Assembly: GCF_004331485.1 (NCBI RefSeq)
Contig: NZ_SJKD01000002.1
Coordinates: forward strand, 620,001 to 684,000
Origin: Kribbella capetownensis
GTDB taxonomy: Bacteria; Actinomycetota; Actinomycetes; Propionibacteriales; Kribbellaceae
Length of the DNA stretch: 64,000 nucleotides
Reading direction: 5' to 3'
Position 1 is the stretch's first letter; every line of letters begins with the position of its first letter. Shown one piece after another: positions 40,681 through 50,600 of the stretch. The notes beneath the pieces are model-generated. The model was not told the origin of the DNA and did no database searches. It worked only from the letters and a program-made list of their open reading frames with translations. A program made the position numbers and the translations under genes.

Positions 40681-41958
40681 ATGGTCGCTGCTGGTTCTGC
40701 TGCTGGTGTCATTCACACCGTTCCCGATCGCGTCGCCGTCGTCGGCGCAGGCATGGTCGGACTCGCCACCGCCTGGTTCCTCCAGGAGGCAGGCGTCGAG
40801 GTCACCGTGCTCGATCGAGACGGCGTCGCCGCGGGTGCGTCCTGGGGCAACGCCGGCTGGCTCACGCCCGGCCTGGCCACCCCGTTGCCGGAACCGGCCG
40901 TCCTCAAGTACGGCGTCCGCGCGGTGCTGAGCCCCTCCTCACCGGTGTACGTACCGCCGACGGCGAGCCCGCGGCTCCTCAAGTTCCTCACCCGCTTCGC
41001 TCGCAACAGCACCGCCGGACGCTGGAAGACCGCGATGGAGTCGCTGGTCCCGATCAACCGGCAGGCCCTGAACGCCTTCGACCTGCTCGGCAAGGCCGGC
41101 GTCGAGGCGGAGACGTACGAGGCCAAGTCGTTCTTGGCCGCGTACCGGACCGAGGCCGAGCGCAGCGTGCTACTCGAGGAGATCGAGCAGATCCACGCTG
41201 CCGGTCAGGGCATCGAGTTCGAGGCGATCACCGGTGACGACGCCCGCGAGATCGAGCCGTCGCTGTCCGACGAGATCGGCGCCGCGATCCGGCTGCACGG
41301 GCAGCGCTTCATCAACCCGGGCGAGTACGTCCAGTTGCTGGCCGATTCGGTCACCGCGCGCGGTGGGCAGATCATCAGCGGCGTCGTGGTGAAGGACATC
41401 GTGGACGAGATCCGCGGCGTACGGCTCATCACCGGCGACGGTGAGACCGACCCGTTCGACGCTGTGGTGATGGCGACCGGCGCTTGGCTGAACGACCTGG
41501 CCCGAGAGTTCGGCGTACGCACCGTCGTACAGGCCGGGCGTGGCTACAGCTTCAGCGTGCCGATCGCTCACGTACCGGCCGGTCCGGTGTACTTCCCGGC
41601 ACAGCGCATCGCCTGTACGCCGCTGGGCGACCGGCTGCGCGTGGCCGGAATGATGGAGTTCCGCAAGCCGGAGGCCAAGCTCGACCCGCGCCGGATCGAC
41701 GCCATCGTTGACGCCGCCCGTCCGCTGTTGCGCGACGCCGACCTGGACGCCCGCACCTTCGAGTGGGTCGGCCCGCGGCCCTGCACGCCGGACGGCCTGC
41801 CGCTGATCGGTGCGACCGCATCGCCGCGCGTCTTCGCCGCCGGCGGACACGGCATGTGGGGTATCACGCTCGGTCCGGTCACCGGTCAGCTGCTGGCCGA
41901 GACCATCACCACCGGCCGCACGCCGGACGAGCTGCGTCCCTTCAACCCGCTCCGCTGA
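40681..41958 (+). CDS. FAD-dependent amino acid dehydrogenase/oxidase (DadA/DAO family)
   Basis: The 425-residue DAO-fold flavoprotein has the dinucleotide site RVAVVGAGMVGLATAWFLQEAG followed by VTVLDRDGVAAGASWGNAGWL, the DadA-type hallmark. Further segments are FINPGEYVQLLADSV, VVMATGAWLNDLA and the C-terminal GPRPCTPDGLPLIG and GHGMWGITLGPVTGQL. It would oxidise a D-amino acid or related amine to a keto acid, passing electrons to the chain. ATG 40681 is chosen; a TTG 21 nt upstream is possible. Control by the divergent PucR is likely. A strong terminator follows. Confidence 0.88.
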   Translation: MVAAGSAAGVIHTVPDRVAVVGAGMVGLATAWFLQEAGVEVTVLDRDGVAAGASWGNAGWLTPGLATPLPEPAVLKYGVRAVLSPSSPVYVPPTASPRLLKFLTRFARNSTAGRWKTAMESLVPINRQALNAFDLLGKAGVEAETYEAKSFLAAYRTEAERSVLLEEIEQIHAAGQGIEFEAITGDDAREIEPSLSDEIGAAIRLHGQRFINPGEYVQLLADSVTARGGQIISGVVVKDIVDEIRGVRLITGDGETDPFDAVVMATGAWLNDLAREFGVRTVVQAGRGYSFSVPIAHVPAGPVYFPAQRIACTPLGDRLRVAGMMEFRKPEAKLDPRRIDAIVDAARPLLRDADLDARTFEWVGPRPCTPDGLPLIGATASPRVFAAGGHGMWGITLGPVTGQLLAETITTGRTPDELRPFNPLR

Positions 41959-42107
41959 CGACCAATCCGGCTTGGGGCGACGGCCGACTCTCGGCATCGC
42001 CCACCCCGGCTGACTGACGCCTCGGGCGCCAGGTGACCCTCCCGGACGGCAGACCACCCCGTCCACGAGCTCCGCTGCCGGTCACCTCCGCCGCCCCGGT
42101 CAGCCCC

Positions 42108-42158
42108 AAGAGCGGGCCCTGGCTGAGATCCCCTGCCCAGGGCCCGCTCTTCGTTTTC
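42108..42158 (+). terminator. Rho-independent terminator after the dehydrogenase gene
   Basis: A perfect 15-bp stem (AAGAGCGGGCCCTGG at 42108-42122 with 42137-42151) and 14-nt loop is followed by CGTTTTCT, the best terminator in the window. Confidence 0.85.
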
Positions 42159-42208
42159 TGTCGGTCCCGCGTGTCAGGGTGTTCTCCTCAACGACGAGGA
42201 GGGCATTC

Positions 42209-42610
42209 ATGGCGCTGCGGTGGTACACGGTGGTGGTCGATTGTCACGACGTACGCAAGCAGGCCGCCTGGTGGGCGGAGGCGCTCGACTGGAAGACGAT
42301 CTACGAGACCGACACCGAGTGCGTGAACATCCCCGGTTGGGTGGACGAGGAGGCCATGAACAACACGCCGTGGGAGCGGATCGGGCCGGGCATGGTCTTC
42401 GTCCCGGTGCCGGAGGGCAAGACGGTGAAGAACCGGCTGCACCTCGACCTCGCACCGCACACCAGCCAGGACCGCGACGCCGAGATCGCCCGCCTGGAAA
42501 CCCTTGGCGCCAGTCGCGTCAACGTGGGCCAGCCCGACGAGCCCAGCTGGACTGTCCTCGCCGATCCCGAAGGCAACGAGTTCTGCGTCCTCAGCTCCCG
42601 CGACTCCTGA
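42209..42610 (+). CDS. VOC (glyoxalase/dioxygenase-fold) family protein
   Basis: The 133-residue protein has two beta-alpha-beta units of the vicinal-oxygen-chelate fold: ALRWYTVVVDCHDVRKQAAWWAEAL starts the first and LHLDLAPHTSQDRDAEIARLETLGA the second, ending in WTVLADPEGNEFCVL. His and Glu in LHLD and DPEGNEF fit metal-ligand positions. This glyoxalase-like_dom group often confers drug or metabolite resistance, but no substrate can be given. GAGGAGGG lies 6 nt before the ATG. Confidence 0.87.
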   Translation: MALRWYTVVVDCHDVRKQAAWWAEALDWKTIYETDTECVNIPGWVDEEAMNNTPWERIGPGMVFVPVPEGKTVKNRLHLDLAPHTSQDRDAEIARLETLGASRVNVGQPDEPSWTVLADPEGNEFCVLSSRDS

Positions 42611-42714
42611 CACCCTCAGCCGGCCGTTGCAGCCACCTGCCGCCAGGTGGTTGCCGAACGGCCGCCCGCGGAGCACGATCGGCTGAACGCACGACGAGGT
42701 GAGAGGCAGCCCGG

Positions 42715-43632
42715 ATGTCCGACGATCGCCCTGCAGGTCCGGACCGCGGTTCGACGAGCGGCTCGTGGCCGTACACCCAGGAGCCTGTCCCACCCGGAGG
42801 CGGCAGCGACCTCCACACGTTCGAACTCAACCAAGCCACCACCCCGCAGCCCACCAACCCTCAGCACGCAGCGCCGAACCCCGGGCCTGGCCTTGGTGCA
42901 GTTCCCCGGCGTCCGTCGGCCACGCAGTCTTCGACCGACTCGACACTGAGGCGGCTGACTGTCGTCGCCCGGATCCTGTGGCTCTCGGCAGGCGGCGCAT
43001 TGTGTGCCGCCGCAATCGTCGGTCTCTTCGTCGGGGTGGGCGAAGTCGAGTTGCTGATCGTGCTCGGAGGCGGGGTCGTGCTCGCGATCATGCCGGCGGT
43101 CGTGGATCGCCTCCGGTCGATGAAGGCCGGGCACTTCGAGATCCAGCTGATCGAGCAGATCGCCGACAACGCGCGCAAGAGTGCGGAGACCCTGCGACGT
43201 CTCGGGATGGAGCAGGAGCTCGATGCGTACGCGACGATCTACACCGAGATGCGCGGCGTCGAGCTGACGGAGGTTCGGGGCGCGATGCTCGACCGGATCC
43301 TGCAGAGGGTGTCGAATGCCTCCGCGGTCGAGAAGTTCGACCGGGCCGAGGTGAAGGACATGTTTACGCTCGGCTCGCCGATCGTCCGCGTGCTGGCCCT
43401 CGGACTCATGGAGGGCGATCTGTCACTGATCGACAGCGAGATCCTGGTCGAAGCCCTCAAACGGCCACTGACAGGGAACGAGCACTACCACGCGATGAAG
43501 TTGGTGCTGGGCGGTTGGGGCCACTTCTCGGCAGCCGAACGCACCAAGCTCAAGGACGCGATCGACTCCAACCAGCAGATCCAGTACGGGCCGGGAAGAC
43601 GCGAGCTGGCAGAAAGAATCCGGAAGCTCTGA
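42715..43632 (+). CDS. Membrane-anchored protein of unknown function (305 aa)
   Basis: The 305-residue protein begins with a Pro/Gly/Gln-rich cytosolic segment of about 80 residues, then two membrane helices in a hairpin (ILWLSAGGALCAAAIVGLFVG and VELLIVLGGGVVLAIMPAVV). About 190 cytosolic helical residues follow with no known motif (QLIEQIADNARKSAETLRRL, GHFSAAERTKLKDAIDSN). ATG at 42715 follows GAGAGGCAGCC. It is monocistronic by appearance; a hairpin overlaps its stop codon. Confidence 0.6.
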   Translation: MSDDRPAGPDRGSTSGSWPYTQEPVPPGGGSDLHTFELNQATTPQPTNPQHAAPNPGPGLGAVPRRPSATQSSTDSTLRRLTVVARILWLSAGGALCAAAIVGLFVGVGEVELLIVLGGGVVLAIMPAVVDRLRSMKAGHFEIQLIEQIADNARKSAETLRRLGMEQELDAYATIYTEMRGVELTEVRGAMLDRILQRVSNASAVEKFDRAEVKDMFTLGSPIVRVLALGLMEGDLSLIDSEILVEALKRPLTGNEHYHAMKLVLGGWGHFSAAERTKLKDAIDSNQQIQYGPGRRELAERIRKL

Positions 43633-43649
43633 GCGAGCTCCCGGATTCT
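43615..43649. terminator. Hairpin between convergent genes
   Basis: AGAATCCGG-a-AGCT pairs with AGCT-c-CCGGATTCT (13 bp, one internal mismatch). The stop codon of the plus-strand gene lies in the 7-nt loop, so it can serve both convergent transcripts. Confidence 0.6.
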
Positions 43650-43663
43650 GTGAACTGTTTGAA

Positions 43664-44053
43664 TCAGTGCGTGTGCGGTTCCGCGCCGTGCTCCGCCTCA
43701 TGGGCGGCGATCTGGGCCCGGACCTCTTCCATGTCGACCGCACGCAGCTGGCCGATCAGGTCTTCCAGGTTGGCGGCCGGAAGCGCGCCGGGCTGCGAGT
43801 ACAGGACGACGCCGTCGCGCACCGCCATCAAGGTCGGGATCGACCTGATGTCGAACGCTTGCGCCAGCTCGACCTGGGCTTCCGTGTCGACCTTGCCGAA
43901 CGTGATGTCCGTGTGCTGCTCGGACGACTTCTCGAACACGGGACCGAACATCTTGCACGGGCCACACCACTCTGCCCAGAAATCAACCAGGATCAGGCCG
44001 TCGGTACCGACCACCTCGTTGAAGTTGTCCTGGGTCAGCTCGACCGTTGCCAC
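43664..44053 (-). CDS. trxA: Thioredoxin
   Basis: The 129-residue protein has the complete thioredoxin fold with LVDFWAEWCGPCKMFGPVFE (active site WCGPC) and the cis-Pro in RSIPTLMAV. It reduces disulfides in the cytosol using thioredoxin reductase. A C-terminal extension of about 20 residues, Glu/His-rich (AHEAEHGAEPHTH), goes beyond the usual 105-110 and could bind metal. ATG 44053. No reductase gene is adjacent. Confidence 0.93.
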   Translation of the reverse strand: MATVELTQDNFNEVVGTDGLILVDFWAEWCGPCKMFGPVFEKSSEQHTDITFGKVDTEAQVELAQAFDIRSIPTLMAVRDGVVLYSQPGALPAANLEDLIGQLRAVDMEEVRAQIAAHEAEHGAEPHTH

Positions 44054-44205
44054 TACGACCTCCGAAGTTAGACGACTACGGACCTTTCAACACCGCCTCG
44101 CCTCGCAGTGTTCCCGAGCGATACGGCGTACCAGATCAGTGACCTCGTACGCCGTACGGATTGCCCGCTATCCGGATGCCGGACTGTGACCTGGGACACG
44201 CGGAA

Positions 44206-45081
44206 TCAGATCGGAATGTCCACGAAGGGTGACGTGTAGTCCTTCACCTCGTCCAGGATCGACGCGGCGGCTTCCGGGGTGAGGTCGGCCCGCTGCCGCT
44301 CGGCGACGATCATCTGCTGCAGCAGCCGGGTCTCGCCGGCCGTGGCCAGGCCGGTGATCTCCGGATGACCGTTCAGCAGCCAGGCGGTCGCGGCCGTGAT
44401 GTAGCGCTGCTCGTCGAATGGCCGGTACCAGGTGTCGTACGACTTCTCCTCACCCTCACGCCAGTTGCGCCGGGCAATCATCTTGATCGTCATCAGCGCC
44501 GCGTCGGAGGCCTTGATCGCCTCCACCAGCGCCGCGTAGTCGGCGGCGTACTGCGGATCCGTCGAGAGGCGGTAGTTGAGAGGTGTGAGAACGCTGTCGA
44601 AGTCGAACCGGCGCAGACCCTCGGTGTGCACCGACGGTGCCTGAGCGGTGTGGCCGGTGATGCCGATGGCCCGTACCATGCCCTCGTCCTTGGCGCGGAT
44701 CGCCGCCTCCAGCGAGCCACCCTTGCCGGTGACGAGGTCGAGGTTCTCCAGATCGCAGACGGCGTGCATCTGGATCAGGTCGACGTGGTCGGTCTGCAGT
44801 CGCTCCAGCGACCGGTTGATCTCGCTCCAGGCCTCCTCGAAGGTCCGGCGGCCGGTCTTGGTGGCGAGGAAGATGCGGTCGCGGATCTCCGGCATCCGCG
44901 GGCCGAGCCGCAGCTCCGCGTCGCCATAGTCGGCGGCGACGTCGAAGTGGTTGATGCCGGCGTCCAGGGCCTCCAGGATCGAGGCGTCGGCCCGATCCTG
45001 GTCGACCCCGCCGAGCGAGGCCGCGCCGTAGATCAGCACCGAGCTCTCGTGCCCGAGTCTGCCCAGTCGGCGTGTTTCCAT
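44206..45081 (-). CDS. Aldo/keto reductase
   Basis: The 291-residue TIM-barrel protein begins METRRLGRLGHESSVLIYGA and has the catalytic set Asp/Tyr in HFDVAADYGDAE, Lys in LATKTGRR and His in LIQMHAVCD. ITGHTAQAP and ITGLATAGET are near the NADPH site. It belongs to the same AKR branch as many oxidoreductases of sugar or aldehyde metabolism. ATG 45081 has GGAGGA about 8 nt before it. It is divergent from the secretion locus, 418 nt away. Confidence 0.88.
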   Translation of the reverse strand: METRRLGRLGHESSVLIYGAASLGGVDQDRADASILEALDAGINHFDVAADYGDAELRLGPRMPEIRDRIFLATKTGRRTFEEAWSEINRSLERLQTDHVDLIQMHAVCDLENLDLVTGKGGSLEAAIRAKDEGMVRAIGITGHTAQAPSVHTEGLRRFDFDSVLTPLNYRLSTDPQYAADYAALVEAIKASDAALMTIKMIARRNWREGEEKSYDTWYRPFDEQRYITAATAWLLNGHPEITGLATAGETRLLQQMIVAERQRADLTPEAAASILDEVKDYTSPFVDIPI

Positions 45082-45499
45082 CCTGGTCCTCCAGGGGTAG
45101 CAGGGATGCATCGGACCCTATGCCCGGAGTATGCCGTTTTGACCCCTCGCCACGGGAGAGTTTTCCACAGGCTGGACCCGCAGATCCGTTACTATCTGTG
45201 ATCACTTGATCTGTTCTTTACCATGTTGTTCGCACGGATTTTCGAACCTGTCCGCGGCGTGTGGCATGGTGTGCGCTGCCCGATCGACCGGAGCGGGCAT
45301 GAGAGAGGAGCTATGACGACGGTGCCGAAGGTGTCACTCTTGCCCGATGAGTGTGACACTGCCCGCGAGTTGGGTAACAGTATGACTGCGGGGAGCGATG
45401 GAGCATCCGGATCCTGGTCTCAGGTCTCCCGGAGGGCAGTCGCTTGCCGTATTCTCCCGGCTACTGTCCGCGTAACTGCTGTCTGAGGGGCGGGTAGCG
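45082..45499. other. Long upstream region of the secretion locus
   Basis: The gap holds AT-richer DNA near 45185-45245 likely to contain the locus promoter, CAGAT/ATCTG and GTGTCAC/GTGACAC inverted pairs, one DnaA-box-like TTTTCCACA at 45163-45171, and a possible short gene (45313-45486). No riboswitch pattern was recognised. Confidence 0.45.
45313..45486 (+). CDS. Possible leader peptide or small protein (57 aa)
   Basis: A very good ribosome site (GAGAGGAG, 2 nt from CTATG) precedes 57 codons ending TGA at 45484-45486, 13 nt before the first secretion-locus gene. The peptide has two Cys (DECDTA, AVACRIL) and no membrane helix. Third-base GC is lower than in neighbours, which argues against a conserved gene. 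It may be a translated leader. Confidence 0.3.
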   Translation: MTTVPKVSLLPDECDTARELGNSMTAGSDGASGSWSQVSRRAVACRILPATVRVTAV

Positions 45500-46750
45500 A
45501 TGAGTTGGTGGCGAACGTTGCTGAATCTGCCGCCAAGAGGTGAGCATTGGTCGGACCAGCGGCGTACGAAGAAGCCGGGCAAGGGACGGCCGCAGAACAC
45601 CGCACCGGAGTGGTGGGACCACCCGGATGGCCCGGTGTCACCCACCCCTCGCCAGGCACAGGGCGTAGCGGCGCAGTACTCGACCCCGCAGCAGGCGCCA
45701 CCGCCGGCCGGCGGTGTGATGGCACCACCACGTCGTCCCTCCTCTCGTCCGCCTGAGCCTTCGCAACCTGGACAGCGCCCACCCGAACGTTTGAAACAGC
45801 GATCGTCTCATGGTGCGCACGCCGCACCGGCCCCGGTCCCGGTCCGCGAGGTGTACGAGCCCGGCCAGGCGCCATGGTCGACCGAGTCCGAGTCGTCGTT
45901 CTCCACGTGGGCGCGCAGGTTCTTCCGCGGCCTGGTGGTCGTCGTGCTGCTGCTGGCTGCCATCAGTGGCGTCCGTTCATGGATCAGTCCGAACCGGGCG
46001 CCCGAGACGGTGGTCAGCGGGCAGAGCAACTTCCCGTCCGACGAGGCCCGCGCGATCGCGACTCGCTACGCCGTGTCATACCTGAACTGGGACGAGGACG
46101 AACCGGATGCCCGGCCGGCCCAGATCGGGCTTGACCTGGCCGCCGGCCTGGACAGCCGCGCCGGCTGGAACGGCCGCGGCAAGCAGACCGCGGACCGCGC
46201 CTACCCGGGCCAGGTCACGGTCGACTCCGGTGGCGTCACCGCAGTGGTCGACGTACGAGTGGAAGTCCGTCCGTATGTGAAGAAGGGGAAGGTGTGGACC
46301 GCGGGGGCGGCCACGTGGGAGCGGGTGTCCGTTCCGGTTGCCCGGACCGCATCGCGGGTGGTGGCCAGTGGGCCGCCGACGTTCGTGCCGGATGTGCGCG
46401 TGCCGCTGCCGGACAACATGCCCGAGGCCAGCGCTCCGGACGACGACCTGACCGCGGCCACGCTGAAGGACGCCGAGGCGTTCTTCGGTGCGTACGCGGA
46501 GTCGGACAACAAGGTTTCGGCGGTGACCGCGCCAGGCTCCACCATCCGCAGCCTGAACGGTGCGGTGAAGTTCGGTGAGCTGAAGGATTGGCAGGTCTAT
46601 ACCGGCAATGACGACGAGCGGCGGGCGACCGCGGCCGTCACCTGGGACGGGGCGGGCGATACCACCCTCGACCAGACGTACACGCTCACGTTGAGGCGTA
46701 CTGTCGCCACGGACGGAGCACAACGATGGCAAGTGGCTGCCGTCGGATGA
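45500..46750 (+). CDS. TcpC/VirB8-like conjugation-type protein
   Basis: The 416-residue protein has a Pro/Gln/Arg-rich cytosolic part (1-130), one membrane helix near 140-158 (GLVVVVLLLAAISGVRSWI), and an outer part of two NTF2-like domains, as in TcpC of Gram-positive conjugation systems: EARAIATRYAVSYLNWDED opens the first and AEAFFGAYAESD-like the second (KDAEAFFGAYAESDNKVS). It would be an inner scaffold contacting the channel. It is first in the nine-gene locus; the next gene is 49 nt on. Confidence 0.8.
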   Translation: MSWWRTLLNLPPRGEHWSDQRRTKKPGKGRPQNTAPEWWDHPDGPVSPTPRQAQGVAAQYSTPQQAPPPAGGVMAPPRRPSSRPPEPSQPGQRPPERLKQRSSHGAHAAPAPVPVREVYEPGQAPWSTESESSFSTWARRFFRGLVVVVLLLAAISGVRSWISPNRAPETVVSGQSNFPSDEARAIATRYAVSYLNWDEDEPDARPAQIGLDLAAGLDSRAGWNGRGKQTADRAYPGQVTVDSGGVTAVVDVRVEVRPYVKKGKVWTAGAATWERVSVPVARTASRVVASGPPTFVPDVRVPLPDNMPEASAPDDDLTAATLKDAEAFFGAYAESDNKVSAVTAPGSTIRSLNGAVKFGELKDWQVYTGNDDERRATAAVTWDGAGDTTLDQTYTLTLRRTVATDGAQRWQVAAVG

Positions 46751-46799
46751 ATCCAGCGACTGGCCATCGGATCACCAAGGCAACAAGGGAGACACCGCA

Positions 46800-47087
46800 A
46801 TGACGACTCACGAACTGGCCGCGAGCGTGGTGCAGCTCGCCGCGCCGCTGGCCGACCCCAATGTCCCCACGGGTGCGGACTTCAAGGACTGGGTGCTGGT
46901 CATCGCGGGGAACATCTTCATCGCCATCCTCGTACTGCGCGCCATCGGGCACTACTTCAAGCGCGAGTGGGGCGAGCTGTTCGGGCACATTGCGGCCGGG
47001 GTCCTGGTCGGCGGGCTGATCTACGCCAACAACCAGACCATCAATGTGCTGAAGGGCTTTTGGGGATTGCTGTCCGGAGGTAGCTGA
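46800..47087 (+). CDS. Small two-helix membrane protein (TcpD/VirB2-like position)
   Basis: The 95-residue protein has two membrane helices (VLVIAGNIFIAILVLRAIG and HIAAGVLVGGLIYANN) split by a short charged loop with HYFKREWGEL, and a hydrophilic N-terminus without a cleaved signal. Size and place fit TcpD-type or pilin-like components, but sequence alone cannot choose. Its stop is directly followed by the next ATG (no gap). Confidence 0.7.
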   Translation: MTTHELAASVVQLAAPLADPNVPTGADFKDWVLVIAGNIFIAILVLRAIGHYFKREWGELFGHIAAGVLVGGLIYANNQTINVLKGFWGLLSGGS

Positions 47088-47672
47088 ATGCGCGTCGGCC
47101 GTACCCTGACCCACCACTTCGAGATCGAGACCCGGCAGTACGACCTGTTGGGCATCGACCTGGGAGAAGGCGCCCGGCGCCGGATGATCATCTTCGGAGC
47201 TGTCATCATCGTCCTCTGGGTGGCACTGCTCATCCCGTTCATCGGGGTGCCGAAGAAGCCCACCGTCAGCCTGTACGTCGTTCCGCCGTTCGTGATCACC
47301 GCGTTCGGCTGGCGCCCCGGTAAGTTCCACGAACGCCGCCGCCGCGTGACCGAGTGGGCGCTGGCCGTCCGCTACGCGTTGCGCGCCCACCGCCCGATCA
47401 TCGGTCTCGGCGCCCGGGCCGCCGACAAGACGGAGTACCTGCCATGGCGTGAGCGCGTCGCGACCCAGAAGGTGGCCAACCTGGCGAAGGCCAGAGTGAC
47501 GCCGGAGTGGGAACGCGAGGTCGTGGTGGAGCTGGATCCGATGGTCCGCGCGGGTGCGGACATCACCGTGAACCAGCGGGCCCGATTGCTCGGCGCGGAC
47601 CACGTGCAACGGGTCAGTCGCAGGAACTCGTCATCAGGGCTGAGCCGATCGGAGCGGAAGGGCCAACGATGA
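47088..47672 (+). CDS. TcpE/PrgI-like membrane protein
   Basis: The 194-residue protein has two adjacent membrane helices near residues 33-70 (MIIFGAVIIVLWVALLIPFI and VVPPFVITAFGW) following a short N-terminal domain (HHFEIETRQYDLLGIDLGEG). RPGKFHERRRRVTEWA follows. This is the TcpE/PrgI arrangement, the VirB3-like partner of the VirB4 ATPase. It overlaps the ATPase gene by 4 nt (ATGA), as in many T4SS loci where the two are even fused. Confidence 0.75.
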   Translation: MRVGRTLTHHFEIETRQYDLLGIDLGEGARRRMIIFGAVIIVLWVALLIPFIGVPKKPTVSLYVVPPFVITAFGWRPGKFHERRRRVTEWALAVRYALRAHRPIIGLGARAADKTEYLPWRERVATQKVANLAKARVTPEWEREVVVELDPMVRAGADITVNQRARLLGADHVQRVSRRNSSSGLSRSERKGQR

Positions 47673-50600
47673 AGATCGCTGACAAACTCCTGAACCTGGT
47701 CGGCGTCGGCCGCGAGCGCGGTCTGCCGCCGCCTCGGCTGGTGGCCATCGCCGACGGCCTGCTGGTGACCGAGCGCAGTGCGGAGGCGTGGTTTCTGATC
47801 TCGGTGGCGAACACCGACCTCGCCACCGAGGCAGAGCAGGACGCTGCCCTGGACGCCGCGGTCAGCGCTGCCGCGACCATCCTGGGCGACCGACTCAGCC
47901 ATCTGAAGGTGGTCTGGGGCCGCTCCACCGGCCAGGACTACATCGACTCCGTGGCCGGCCACTACCGTCTTGGCGACCACGAGGCCTGGGCGCAGACTCG
48001 CGCCGACCGCATCGACGAGATGCGGATGCCCGAGCGATACGTCGCGCTCGGCGTACACCTGTCCGACCGTGACCCGCGGGCGACCGCACAGGTCCGCGGT
48101 TCGATCAGCGACGCCCTCGGTACGACCTCCTGGCGGGTCAGCGCCCGTGAGCTCGCGCACCTGGACGAGCGGGTCCGCAAGCTTGCGCGGCAGCTCGGTT
48201 CCACCGTCTGGCGGGCGCACACCGCGCCGGCCGAGGTGATCTCCTGGCTGGTCAGCCGCGAGATGCACCGCGGAGCCGTGGCCGCGCCCCGCCGCGGCCT
48301 CATCACCGGTGCCGCGCTGGCCCGGCTCACCTCCGGCCGAGTGGTGCCGTACACCGATCACCTGCGCATCTACGACACCCGCGGCCAGATCGCGGCGTAC
48401 ACGACCGTGCTGGCGATGACAGACTTCCCCGAGGAGCTCGAGACGCCGGGTGCGGGGGAGTGGCTTCGCACGCTGTCCGAGATCAAGGCGATCGACGACG
48501 ACGGCGACGAGATCGACGTCACCGTCGAGGCGTCGGTGCGCTTCCGCGTGCTGACCAAGAAGACCGCGCGGAACCTGGTCGACGAGACCCGCAAGAGCGC
48601 CAAGGAACAGCGCCGGTCCGCCGCGAAGGGCACTGCGGAGGAGACCGCCGACGAGATCGTCGAGACCGAGCGCATCATGCGCGAGGTGAAGCGAGACATC
48701 AACCGCAGTGGACTGACCCTGGTCGAGGACCACCCTCGTCTGCTGGTCAGCGCGGACACCCGCGAGGATCTCGAGGCGTACGTCGACGCCGTCATCGCGC
48801 ACTACGCCGACCGCGGTATCACCGTGGCCCCGGGCGCGGACGAGCAGCGCGACCTGTGGCTGGAATCCCTGCCAGGCGACCAGTTGCGCGTGCCCGACCT
48901 CGGACATGTGCGTGAATCGACCGCGTTCTTCGGCTCCTGGTTCTGGGGCGGTGCGTCGATCGGTGACGCCACTGGACCTGCCATCGGCTATCTGACCGGG
49001 TCGACACCCGGTCTGGTGCGTTTCGACGCGGCCGCCGGTTCTGCACTCGGTGACGCGACGACAACGCTGTTCCTGGGCCGGTCCGGTCGAGGCAAGACGA
49101 CCGCCGCGATGATGGGTGGTCTCGACTCCGCGTTCGCCGGCGCGTGGGTGCCACTGCTCGACCTGAAGGGTGACGCGGCCGGCGTGTCCGCAGTCGCCGC
49201 GGAGTACGGCGTACCGACTGCTGTCATCGAGATCACGGCACAGTTCTCCGGTGCTGCTGACCTGCTGCGGGTGCTGCCCGTTGACGACGCGTTGCTGCAG
49301 GCTCCGTCGCAGCTGATGCTGTTGCTCCCGCCGCATCTGCGGGGTGCGGCCGAGGCTCCGGTCGTTGCCGCGACCCGTGCGGAGATCCAGTCGCCCGATC
49401 CCTCGTCGTGGGGTGTCATCCAGCGGCTGTGCAACGCCGACTCGGAGACGACCCGGACTGTTGGTTTTGCGTTGCGCGACCTGGTGGAGACCGGCCTCGG
49501 TTCGGTCGTTGCCGGTCCGCCGTCCGGTCTGTCGTCGCTGACTACCAATCCGGGTCTCTGGGTCGTTCAGATGCCCGGACTTACACTGCCCTCGCCCGAG
49601 TCGGCGCCGGAGTCCTGGTCGCCGATCGAACGTGTCGGCATGGCTTGTCTGCGCGGTTGCCTGGCGTGGATGGTCCGGACCACCGGCCGTCGCGAGTTCC
49701 GTGGCCGGTCCAAGGTCGTCATCGTGCCTGAGGTCCACCTGCTCACGAAGACCCCTGACGGCGCGTCCTTCCTGGACTACATCGCCCGTGTCGGCCGAGC
49801 GCTCGGCGCGTCCCTGGTGCTGGACACCCAGGACCCCGCGTCGATCCTGAAGCTCCCGGGTCTGGTCGAGCAGATCACCACGCTGTTCGCGTTCAGCCTG
49901 CGTTCCCGCGAGCAGGTCGACTCGCTGCTCGAGCTGCTCGGTCGCCCGCAGACACCGCCGTACCAGACGCTCGTCCGCGGCATCAACACCGCCGCCAACG
50001 GCAAGAGCATCCGCCACGGCCACTGCATCATGCGCGACCGCTGGGACGAGGTAGCCACCGTCCAGATCGACATCCCGAGCGAACGCGTGGCCGCCCTCCT
50101 CCGCACCACCCCCGAATCCGAGCACGACGTCCAGCCGGCCCAGCCCGTCATCGCGGCGCACGAACCCGAAGACCCCTTCGCCGAAGACGAAGCCGAAACC
50201 TTCGAACCAGCCGCCACCGCCACAGCCCAAGCCGAAGCCCACACCCACCTCCCCGACGAGCCGCCCCCGGCCCCCACCGAGGTGCCCCCGGCCTACGCCC
50301 CCAACGGCTCCCCGGACCCGGCCAACACCCCCACAGCCCACACCCAAAACGGCGCAACCACCCCTGCCAACACGCCAGACGCACCAGCCGACCCCACCTA
50401 CGCCCCCAACGGCTCAGAAGCCCCCGCGTACGCCCCAAACGGCTCAGCCAACCCTGCGTACGCGTCCAACGGCTCAGCCGACCGTGCGTACGCGTCCAAC
50501 GGCTCGGCCGCATCAGAGGCATCACCCGCCCCCACGTCGGCATCAACCGAGCCCAACCAATCACCCCCGCCCCCAGCCGACCACCCCATCCCCCCGATGG

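Noticed and set aside
45163..45171. TTTTCCACA, like a DnaA box
   Set aside because: A single box with no cluster, AT-rich unwinding region or dnaA/dnaN genes, so not an origin.
47372..50347. Minus-strand open frame of 991 codons opposite the VirB4-like gene
   Set aside because: Low-complexity Gly/Arg/Asp content and complete overlap with a clear ATPase gene.
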